NCBI GenBank assembly: GCA_023055425.1
Contig: JALGPY010000003.1
Coordinates: 54,669,891-54,733,890, forward strand
Direction of reading: 5' to 3'
Source of the DNA: Linanthus parryae
Taxonomy: Eukaryota; Streptophyta; Magnoliopsida; Ericales; Polemoniaceae
Length of the DNA: 64,000 nt
Part shown: piece by piece, positions 54,454 through 64,000 of the stretch
Numbering within the stretch: position 1 is the stretch's first letter
How the letters are laid out: the number at the start of each line of letters is the position of its first letter
Position numbers and translations under genes: made by a program
The notes under the pieces: generated by a model
Database searches by the model: none
The model's input: only the letters and a program-made list of their open reading frames with translations
What the model was told of the DNA's origin: nothing

Positions 54454-54863
54454 GGCAGGGACTGTGGTGATGGCCCTTCTTGGTCCTTTGGTGGGTCCGG
54501 TTGGGTCTCCTGGGTCCCACTCTTCTGCCTGATGCCTCCGGTTTTCCTCCCTCGGTGTTCTCCTGCTTTTTCGTGTTCCCGTCTTGGCCCGATATTGTGC
54601 ACGTTTCCCGAGACGGTCCCGGTTTGGTCCCGGTACGCTTCGCGATGCAACTTCCTAACCTGTTCCTGAAAAGGCAACATGAACAGAACCCGCGATCATA
54701 TCCAATAAAAGCAATAAATAAGCAGGAATCCAGAGAGTACAAATAAACATCTCGTTCTAAATTCCCGAGGCATTCTAAGGAAATTTCCGGCAAAATACGC
54801 TGTTTTCCGACACAAACGCTCGTGAAATCAGGCTATAAGATAACCCGTAATTGGGCGTTATCA

Positions 54864-55096
54864 CTCCCTCTTCTCTCTCTCTCCCTCTCCTTATATCTTT
54901 TTCTCTTCACGGCAAACAACAGCCACCACTCCCTCTTCATATATTTATTATTAGAATAATTGATGAAAGAAGTCAGTGAAAATTCATGCAAAACCATGCT
55001 TCGGGAAATTGACTATGGACATGGTTTCTAAGAGACTTGTTAGTTTTTATTAATGAAGTCAAATTTTGGGACGAAATTCTTGTAAGTGGGGTATAT
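54864..55096 (+). mobile_element. LTR continuation, then the 3' internal end of another gypsy element
   Basis: The first roughly 90 bases are CT-rich and may continue the LTR interrupted at 32130. From about 54956 the sequence leads to TTTTGGGACGAAATTCTTG and AAGTGGGGTATA before an LTR start, a typical gypsy 3' end with polypurine tract. The junction between the two is uncertain. Confidence 0.5.
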
Positions 55097-56253
55097 TGTG
55101 AGACCCCGAGATTACAAAATATATAAATTTGTAGTTATTAATGTACAATGGAAATTATCAAGTTATTGAATTTGTAAGACTCCATATTTTAATAATTTGG
55201 TCTACAAATATTAGTTTATTTGTAATGTTTATACTAAGTGTTGAGTGACTTGTAAAAAAAAATAACTATTGCTTTTGTGTTGAATTTATATGACTGCATG
55301 TGCATGTATGTTTTGCTATATATGTTAGATCAAGTGCTAGAAAGGTTGATTCTGTAAATATCAAGAGTTGTGGGGTTTATTGTGTTCTTGTTTTAGCTTT
55401 CATTCATTCATATCTAAAAATGCATGTTTGTTGCCATGTGTCCTCATGTAGGGTATGGCTTATTTAGTTAACAGCTGGCTATTGCATAACAAGCAAGCAA
55501 TTTACAATTAGTTAAGTCACTAAGTATAGTTCGGGCAGAGAGTTTTAAGGGAATAAAATGAAATTCTAAGGCAGGGTATAAACAAAGATTTTGAGTGATA
55601 GCTTCTTGGCGATGAATCTGGGCAGCGAACTATTTCAAGATTTTGGCTTTCGAATTCAGTATGATGTAGGGGAAATCTAACCTCTAAGTTTCTTGCAGTT
55701 ACAGTCTATTCCTGTATATACTGCTGGTGTGATTTTACTGCTTTTTAGCTATCTGATAATTGTTTGGTAATTGATAAATCACGTTGTTTGTGTATTTGGT
55801 GCCGCATGCTGATGTGTAATAACTGGCTGTTGTGTTAAGTAGATTTTATATTTCGGCGCCAGTGGTTAGGCGGTACTTGCTGGGCTATTTTGGCTCACCC
55901 TCTGTTTCACAGGTTGACCTGGAGCGCGACTGGATCGCGGAGTAGTTGTCAAATAGCATGTTTTTTAGCTAAATAATTGTTTTTAGTTGTTTTTAGTAAT
56001 TTGTTGTAAATTACTATTTTGGGCCAATTATTTATATAAAATGTCATTTTTGACAAGTTGATGTAACTTTTTAAACAATTCAGTCACGTACCAGTATTTC
56101 GGATATTTGATAAAAAAAAATGTGGTTTAAGAGGATTGTGTGTCATGTTGGTTGAGTTTTGGACCTCTGAAAGTGTCAGACGAATTGACTGTAAACCGTG
56201 ATTTTTATCGTATAACCGATATTTTCAAAGTAAAAGTGTGACGAGTCGTCACA
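55097..56253 (+). mobile_element. Ty3/gypsy LTR of a third family
   Basis: It starts TGTGAGACCCCGAG and ends GAGTCGTCACA, 1157 bp, preceded by a polypurine tract. No gag-pol or 5' partner is present, so this is a 3' LTR left after truncation. Confidence 0.7.
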
Positions 56254-57484
56254 GCAGCAGCAGCAGTAGTAGGCAGCGGCCAAGCCACCACCGCCGGAAA
56301 AATCACCGCCGCCACCACTGCCATTCATCTCTCTCTTTCCCCTGCTCTCTCATTCTCTCCCCCTCTCTTCCTTTCTCGACAGAGCCACCAGAAGACGAAA
56401 TAGCAAGCAGCAAAGCCACCATGCCGCCGCCGTTCCACCATGGATTCTGGCGAGCTTCCCATCGCAACCGGAGGCACCCAGCCCTGTTTCTTCCTCCCAA
56501 CAACCTCCTGGAGGTCCGACCAAGCTAGAGGAAGCCTCAACCAAGGCCAAGAACAGCGGGAGAAGCCCCGTCGAGCTCCACCTCCGGTGACACTTTCGGC
56601 GATTCGACCCGTCTCGTTTTTCAACCGTTTCTCGTTATTCTTGGACTAGGTATGCTCTAAATCATCCCCTAAGTTGTTTTCTGTAATCAAGATCATGTTT
56701 TAGGACCTTGAATCCATGTTTTGATTCGTTAGTTTGAATGTTCTTGGTTGGGGGGTTAAAGTACAATTTTTAGAAAGTATTTTGGGGGGTTATTTTGCAG
56801 CTTCATAAACTTGGGGGGAGGTAGTTGTCTTTTCAGAAACTTTTGGGGTATTAAGTGTAAATTTCAATTTCAATTTCATTAATAAATTTAGTTGTTCCTT
56901 AATTTTCTTAAATTATTATTTATAATTCATAACTATATTTTGGGGGGTAAATATTATAGAAGAAAATATATTTTTGGGTTCCTAAATAAGTTAAAATTAA
57001 TATTTTCTTGAGAAAAATAAAAGGAGCTAGAAAATATATTAGAATAGTTTGTTTTCATAAATTGGTTGAGAGTGTATTGAGTTAGAAGCTCCAATTTGTA
57101 GGCGACGGTTTCATAGACGAGAATTACATCTAGGACGCGCTTTTGGATTTGGTAAGTTAATATGCCTAGCCTCGCGTGCCTTTCATTCTTTCGTGTATTG
57201 CGTGAGTTAATTGTGAACTACTACTATACATGCTTTATTTGAGTTATTTACTTATTTTTGAAATACTCTACTTTGAAGTATTGTATGAAAAATGATAATC
57301 CGAATCTAAAATAAGAATCCGAAAGAAGAACATCTAAATTCAATTGTGAAATGAGAAAGTACCGTTCCAATCACGACTACCAAATTAGGACGTGATTACC
57401 TAGTTCATGGGCCATGATTATCCTAAAGTAGCATGCCCCTCACTTATTGGTCAAATAATATCTCTCACAATCATACATCGATTA
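56254..57484 (+). mobile_element. LTR fragment related to that at 30086-31690
   Basis: The part from about 56640 (GACTAGGTATGCTCTAAATC on) to CATACATCGATTA closely follows 30850-31688, with few differences. The GC-rich first 380 bases (GCAGCAGCAG, CCACCACCGCC) are more diverged. Short frames here are LTR sequence, not genes. Confidence 0.7.
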
Positions 57485-58388
57485 TGCAACACCCCCCAAA
57501 TCGCACAGTCGGTCGGACAGCACATTTAGAAGAGATGTCTCCGCCCGAGGTGATGAGCCTCATTGGGAACGGATAAGGATCGTCGGTTCACAGCTAGTAC
57601 AACCATCGACTAATCAAAACACAATTTATTTCAATTTCAATACAAACAATGACATTTGAAAAATCCGGAATACAATTTTTAGTGATATAAAATAAAATAC
57701 TATGTGTTCGATGTTCTAAGCATCAAGCTTCTCTATCCGGCTGTGTCGTGAACGTCCCCCACCTCGATAGCCAACCTGCGGTTTTAAAATGGCAAAATCC
57801 GTCGCAGCTTTATAGAAAATGATCAGCAAACGGCTGAGTAAGCAATATCTCAACACGTAAACAGATGATTGGGCACATATATTTCAAAGACAAGTAAATA
57901 GGTAGAGAAAACAAATTTGAGTTAACATCACGACTAAAAGTGACAAGATTAGCGGGATAAACTTTTCTTTGAGATTTCTTCATAACCTTTCATTATTAAA
58001 GTCCCATTTTTCAACTTTCCTGGCGGCCACCTGGCCACGTTCCACGGGTAAGCAGCTTGCTCTACTGCCCCATGAGCCTCATAATTAAACATTGTACGAG
58101 CAAAACCATGCAGAGTACCCGCCGGCCTTAGAATAAAATATAAGGGTTACCTCGTGGGTCTATCAAACCCTACTTCAACCCGGCGGTTAAGAAAGTCCCA
58201 CTAGTTACGACCTTCCCGCCTCATAACTCGCCTACAAGACCTTAAGTGTCGACACCCCATAGAGGTTAGCAACTCCGCTAGAGTAGTACTTGCAGCTCCT
58301 CGCATTTTCTCATGGCAGTGTAGGATAATGGGCACCAGGGTAGGCCAGAGTTTGGCTCCCTAAAATCCCCTGACCAGAACGTATGGTA
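57485..58388 (-). mobile_element. LTR end fragment of the TGTAACACCCC family, interrupted by copia
   Basis: TGCAACACCCCCC at the start, CCTGCGGTTTTAAAATGG and GGCTGAGTAAGCAATATCTCAACACG, and AAGTGTCGACACCCC further on, match in order the ends of the LTRs at 18567 and 22146. The copia LTR begins at 58389. Confidence 0.6.
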
Positions 58389-59901
58389 TGTAGGGTTTTG
58401 ATTCATGGATGCGCAACGAAAACAATAATTAACCATGCAAAACCCTCCAAGGATCACAAGTCAAGAGACATAACGATGGTAAGGGTTAGAAATCATAAAC
58501 ACACCTTGGGGTTCTCCTTTGATGACTTCAAACGCGAATAGTGTCACGTCTCTACGGTTGATCCACGCCTAGAGGTGAGATCTAGACCCTCCAATTCCAT
58601 GTGCTAGCTAGGAAGAATGGAGGAGGAAGAAGGAACCAAGCAACAATGGAGTGCCAAGAGGTGGGGCGGCTCTCTTTTGGCCGACGGGTAGGGGGCGGTC
58701 CCATAAAGGGGTTTCGGCCCTCTTTTTGGGACTTGCTCTCTCCTTGCTTTATTTTCTCCTTTCTTCTATCAAATAGATGTGTAGTGTGTAGAGAGAAAAA
58801 TAAGCTATGAGTGTTCTTTATATAGTCCAACAACTCCTTGTCCTACTACATAAAGAACCCTTCATAATCCTACTCAAGTTCGGATTAGTCCCTTTTGCAA
58901 AATAGTCCTTATCATGTCAATACATGGATTAGTTTTATTTGCAAATTAATCCTAATCATGTCTCTACATGAATTAGGCCACCTTGGCAAATCCTAATCAT
59001 GTCTATACATGGATTAGTCCAACTTGCATATTAGTCCTACTAAGTTAGCAAGTTGTTGCGATTTGATCCTTCTAATTAATTAATCATATTAATTAATTAT
59101 TTCCCATGTCTAGTTCACCCCTATATGGCGTGTGACCCCATAGGTTCTATTTAGTTGGTAGTAACAATTTACTAATATGGAGCGGCCTCTAGCAAGACAT
59201 CCATTCTAGCCAACAAATAGAATAGTCATCATGACAAACCTTGTGCAAGTAATTGTCTCATCCCTTTGTCTCAATATCCGGATTGGACACGAGACATACA
59301 AGTCACACTCGTATATCCAATCCATAGTTTCTCGATCCTGGGAATAGCCTTATTCGTGCAAATAACATCAATATCCTATATTGATTTATTTGAGTCTGGC
59401 CAGACATTTTATAAGCACTATCCCTCGAGTGGCCTAGGATATTTGCTCCCGTTATGTGGGAGGGACAAATTCGATCTACGTCCACTACGATTTCTAAGCT
59501 TGCTTCTTATTGTATCCAGTACACGCCTTTACAATAATCCACAACTAGATAATCTAGTGACTTCAAGTCTAAGGATGACAATACCATTGCACCGCGAGAA
59601 GCGCTTGTGACTTAACATAACGTGTATGTAGCCTTCTCGGAGATGGGTCAATCCAGTATTCCATTACTCCTAATGCATACGCATGTGTTGGATCATGATA
59701 TCTCCATATCAATCCAACCCATACTAGTCTATAGATGATTGTCCTATTAATCATTATAATTGACTAGGGATATTTAAGAATATAACACTTATATTATAAG
59801 GACTTCATTCATGTTAACATATCTCCATATCGATAACATAATGAATCGTAAATCCATAAATGTCACAATTAATTGATTACCTCTAGGGCACAATTCCAAC
59901 A
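58389..59901 (-). mobile_element. Ty1/copia 3' LTR
   Basis: On the minus strand it starts TGTTGGAATTGTGCCCTAGA, a start shared by many plant copia elements, and ends ATCAAAACCCTACA. Length 1513 bp. The polypurine tract AAGTGGGAGAC abuts it (59902-59912). A minus-strand CTATATAAAG at about 58816-58825 is a good TATA box. Confidence 0.8.
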
Positions 59902-62900
59902 GTCTCCCACTTGCACTAGAGTCAATCTCCTGCATCATATGCCCATTGATCTAGCGCGGCCCTCCACGCTTACGCTACGTAGGGGCGAGACATATGCTGG
60001 AACCTTGCAAATATTCACATCTCCTCCATCAACAATTTGATTGAGATTGAATATTCTGAATAAATGCATCTTATGCATTAATTTACTCAGTCCTCTATGT
60101 TAGAATCAGTGACTGAATCTTGGCTGGAACCTTTCCAGCTCACAGTCGCTCCCGCTAAGGCAAAACTCAAAACTTGACTTATAATCTGAAATCTTCTTTG
60201 TCAGATTTGAAGTTCGCATCATTGTAACCCCTTACAGCAAACTCCTCATATTATCTATTATCAATAATTCATCCTTAGTGCTTCTCAAGTACTAAAGGAT
60301 AATCTTGATATTTTATCCAGTGACTCTCACCCGGATATGACTGGTATCTTTGTGTCATGCTTTATGACACGTCTGGCCTAGTACATTCCATGGCGTATCT
60401 CGTGAATCTAATTCATACGGTCCATTACCAATCTAATTGGAAAGACAATTAGCCTTCCAAAGACTAATTCCATGTGACATGGGTAAGAATCAATATTCTT
60501 TTCACGTTGAACCATTTCAACACCTTTGTCAATTTATGTACTATGACCTAAGCTATACAACCATCTTGATCTACCTCAATAGATCTTCACAAGTTACTTC
60601 GCTTAAGTCTACCATTAGAAAGTCAACTCCCTAATCAATCTACGTAGGACTGCCAAGTAGGGGCAACATTCCTAATGATTAAGTATGTCTCCACATACAA
60701 GACCAGAAAAATAACTGTGCTCCCACTAACCTTCTTGTAAACACAAGTATCATCTTCAATTTTGATGGAACCAAACTCCTTTGATTGCATCATGAATTTG
60801 AAGAGTCCAACTCCTAGAAGCTTGATTCAATCTATAGACAGATTGCTACAAGCAAGATACGAATGGATTTAAGCATCACAACTGGGAAAGATTTCGTCAT
60901 AGTCTATACTATGAACTCACATGAAATCCCTTTCCTGCCAATTTTCCCTTATAGGTAATCATATTACCATCCATGTTGGTTTCCTCATAACCCACTTGCA
61001 CCTTTTAGGTGGTTCCAACAAAGTTCATACTTTGTTGGTATACATGGATTCCATTTTGTATCCCATGGCTTCAAGCCATTTATGTGAGTATGGCCCATTC
61101 GTGACCATCTCATAGGTTGTAGGCTCATCTTTATGAGCAATATATCACGGGTTATGAGAAATCCTTATTTCTCTAGTCCCTTGACATATCCTACCTGACC
61201 TACGAGGTTCTTGTGTTATCTGAGTAGGTTACTCCACAACACCTTGTGATCCTGCTCATGTTCCATCAAACGGATCAATGTTTAATTGTGGTTCTTGAAC
61301 TTTTCAAGTTCTACTGTCCTCCCACTGTTTCTCTTAGAGACAATCTCTACCTAGAAACACTGTAGTTCGAGCAACAAACAGTTTGTTCTCGATTTGGTTG
61401 TAGAAATAATATCCTTTTCAAGATATCCCACAAAACATTTATCCGACTTGGATCCAAGTTTATTTGTAAACTTTTTTTACATAAACTTCATAACCCCAAA
61501 TCTTTATGAATGACATACTAGGACACTTTCTTAGTCCATATCTCATATGGCGTTATTCATAATTCGTTTTTGATGGAACAAGGTTAAGGGCGAAATTTGA
61601 TGTAATTAAAACATAGCCCCAAAAAGTAAAGTGGAAGTTCTGTTTGACTCATCATGGACTGAACCGTGTCCTACAAGGTCCGAAATCTCCTCTTAGACAC
61701 GCCAAACCTTTGTGGCGTGCTAGGTGGAGCGAGTGTTGGATAATACCCAACACTCCCATAGATTGTTGTCAAACTCTTGGCTCAAGTACTCTCCTCTATG
61801 ATCCAATCGTAGAGCCCTAATACTTTTGCCAAGCTGGTTCTCTACTTCATTCCTGAATACCTTGAACAATTCAAAGGATTCTGATATGTTTCTTCATAAG
61901 ATACACAAATCCATATTTCTCTGATCCCATCAGTAAATATGATGAAGTACTGAAAACCATCTTTAGAATTTGTGCTTAGTGGCCTTCATACATCGATATG
62001 TATGATTCCCAAAAGATCATATCTTTGCCTAATAAGTCTTACATGTTTCATATGATTCAATAATCAAATGAGTTCCAGAAATCCATCCTCATGGGGTTCT
62101 AGATATGTATCTCTTATTTATGGGGCCTAAACAATAATGCTAAAGATAAGTGAAGTTCATATCATTATATGCAAACCTCTAGGCATTAATGTTATAGATG
62201 AAATTATCATGATCATGGATAAAGAATCCTCTTAGACAAAATTGCATTACTATAATGCATACCATAATAAATGGAACAACATTTGTCCTTTTATTATGAT
62301 AAGGAGCTTTCTTGTCCAAACAAGAAACTATGATAATGGTCCTACTCATAGTAGGGACATTATCGCTTTTTGTCTAATTCATGAACAATTTCTTAAAGGT
62401 AGAAATAATTCCCTACGGCTTTTCAGCAACCCTTTGCTTCATAGCCCCACGTGTAGGATTATTTCTTCCTTATCCAATTGTCTTCGTCTCTTGAGATCCT
62501 CCACATTTCTATAAATGTGAGATCCTCATCTAGTATCATATACTTATGGTGATGAGATAGACACATTGATTTATATAACAAAAATACCCAAATCGGAATT
62601 CATAATTCCTTTATTTTTTACTTCCAGGTACTTTGGGTAGTTTCTCTTCCTCTACACCACCTTTGGGACTTCGAGGCAACTTGGTTTTAGCAACAAGCTT
62701 GCTTTATACCCATGGGGTCGGCGCAAACTGTTTTTGCCCTTACCCATGTTGTTATCCATTAACAACTTTGCCCGTGCCCATTATTAATGTTTTGTTTAGT
62801 GATTTTCCAATCATATTGAGTAAATCAACTTTAAAACAAAACTATAATTGCATCCAATGCAATTCTTGGTCCACTTGGGTGAATAACCGTTTATTCTTTA

Positions 62901-64000
62901 TCTATCTCATAGATAATGCCCATTCACTAAAGTTTCAATCATATTGAATTAGCTTATTTGCATAACGCAAAGTGGAGCAACACTTCAAACCTTTCATGTT
63001 TAGCTCGCTCTTTTGAAAGAGCTTCTTTTAATGTATGATCATATCATACTTCTCCATGTCTCTCTTCTTGCCTCTAGAGCTAAGAGTTCATGGCAGCTAA
63101 CATGAGGCAAGTCACATCCAAAGAACCATTCTTTGACGTTCCTTCCATTAGGTTTTAGTGTGTTTTGGTAGTTGGTAGGTGTTCTACGATGTACAACAAT
63201 TTCTCTTTTATTTGAGAACAATTCTCAATTTTATACCAGTCTAGGAAATAGATAGAGTCGCGTTTTTATTTGTTTAATGCCATGGGTATTCAACATAATA
63301 GGATTATGCAAAGTTTGTGACGTATAACTATATTCAACAAGGATTTAAATTGTTAAACATAGCTCCCACTATTTTACTTCGGATTAATAACCCTCAAGAT
63401 ATTAATGCGGAAAATATCCTTATATTTTCTAGTGGGCCAAGATCCATGTTTCATCTCCTTATGAGCTTGCTTTGGCAAGTCACCCGTAATTTGACTACTT
63501 TAGGTAGGAACAATTCCAATTGCATCCCTTATGCAACTCTTGGTTCAATTGGGCAAATAACTCCTTATTTATCCATCCGTATGGATAATCCCAATTGGTT
63601 GCCTCTAGGTTTCTTAATCATATTAATAGCCCAGTTGTGTTCAACCTCTTATTTAAACAATTGCACATTGTTACGTGCCATCGCATTCCATCATTATGAA
63701 CCAAGTTGCCCTGCTTTGGCACGCACGAACTTGATAAATAATGATGATAATGAGTGTTTAAATAACGAGAAGGCAAGAACACAATATTTGAATTTTGAGG
63801 GATTTTAAATTCAATTTTTAATTGTTTTGTTGATCAATATCAACTAATCTATCTATTTGAGTTTGGGCACAACTCCAAATAATAGATCCGGGTTGTCTAA
63901 TTATCTTATTATCCTAATTGCATGCATCAACCATACACCAACCACAAAATAATAAGACAATAAAGTAAACAACCACAAAACAAAAATTAAACGTGATGTG
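59902..64000 (-). mobile_element. Ty1/copia internal region, decayed, runs off the window
   Basis: It follows the polypurine tract. Copia-like coding text survives only as fragments in several minus-strand frames (see integrase piece). The region 63340-63680 resembles, as remembered, the conserved leader/gag-proximal part of this copia group, which would place the 5' LTR beyond 64000. Open frames on the plus strand here (for example 63317-63808) are antisense and have no recognised family. Confidence 0.65.
61500..61870 (-). pseudogene. Copia integrase core remnant
   Basis: Minus-strand translation near 61745-61856 gives FRNEVENQLGKSIRALRLDH followed by RGEYLSQEF, corresponding to the copia integrase segment with the second catalytic Asp (K-x-L-R-S-D-x-G-G-E-Y). 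Further along, TPYEIWTKK (about 61545-61570) matches the conserved T-P-Y-E-L-W segment after the core. Stops and frameshifts separate them, so it is inactive. Confidence 0.7.

Larger units (their letters stand above)
32131..54863 (-). mobile_element. Athila-type Ty3/gypsy retrotransposon (outer element), full-length
   Basis: LTRs read TGATAACGCCC...TTGCGCATCA on the minus strand: the 5' LTR at 53285-54863 (1579 bp) and the 3' LTR at 32131-42918, interrupted by a second element. It has a GCGCC-type primer site, gag, protease, RT, RNase H, integrase, a third ORF and a polypurine tract, in Athila order. Many stops and frameshifts are present. Removing the insertion gives about 13.6 kb, usual for Athila. 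No matching 5-bp target repeat was found (GTTCT left, CTCCC right). Confidence 0.88.
53285..54863 (-). mobile_element. 5' LTR of the outer Athila element
   Basis: 1579 bp, TGATAACGCCC to GCGCATCA on the minus strand. A TATTTAAAG box on the minus strand at 54238-54246 (33094-33102 in the other LTR) is the likely promoter. Just upstream of it on that strand lies the palindrome cluster (54330-54453). Confidence 0.9.

Noticed and set aside
32131..54863. Integrated plant pararetrovirus
   Set aside because: LTRs, integrase and Athila-type gag and primer site are present; no movement protein or caulimovirus-type coat region was seen.
63317..63808. 163-codon plus-strand frame near the right edge
   Set aside because: It is antisense to a decayed copia element; no domain was recognised and the composition follows the element.

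Overview
This window looks like a transposon-dominated stretch of a flowering-plant (probably eudicot) nuclear chromosome. Almost every recognisable reading frame is retrotransposon gag/pol, the non-coding sequence is AT-rich with plant LTR signatures (tRNA-Met and GCGCC-type primer binding sites, polypurine tracts), and the one convincing host gene is a two-exon plant GPI-anchored lipid transfer protein. No species can be named from the sequence alone.

Layout. 1.4-2.7 kb: truncated Ty1/copia 5' end (LTR end, primer site, gag). 3.1-8.3 kb: decayed plus-strand Ty3/gypsy chromovirus (LTR, gag, protease, RT, RNase H, truncated integrase). 8.3-11.0 kb: minus-strand pseudogene resembling the 'putative plant transposon protein' family, with a zone rich in a TTCAAGGCCTTGAA-like palindrome. 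11.3-18.4 kb: the least disturbed part, with a foldback MITE, a 162-bp tandem duplication, a possible second MITE, the LTPG gene (13909-14948, minimal intron 14273-14736), a non-autonomous Mutator-like element with a perfect 9-bp target duplication, and a CCGG-rich terminal-inverted-repeat element.

18.6-31.7 kb: a minus-strand chromovirus internal domain (24685-29881) flanked on both sides by the same 3'-flank-plus-LTR sequence in inverted orientation. Its left LTR holds a GGATC-rich hAT-like element, an RNase H-like fragment, an LTR-derived block, a tRNA-like SINE head and a complete 565-bp TRIM.

32.1-54.9 kb: a minus-strand Athila-type Ty3/gypsy element with gag, pol and a third ORF. Its 3' LTR was entered by a second, younger Athila-type element (33318-42491). 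That one has equal-length 1951-bp LTRs, a perfect CCCTG target duplication and only gag-protease, so it fits the TR-GAG class of non-autonomous elements that need pol supplied in trans. The outer element carries many copies of the 14-bp palindrome TGCGTATATACGCA.

54.9-64 kb: pieces of two further gypsy LTR families, then a minus-strand Ty1/copia element (3' LTR 58389-59901, decayed internal region) running off the right edge.

Functionally, only the LTPG gene is likely to serve the plant. The rest records nested insertion: inserted elements interrupt older LTRs in at least three layers, and most pol frames carry stops, frameshifts or lost catalytic residues. All boundaries were read by eye; identities and ages were not computed.
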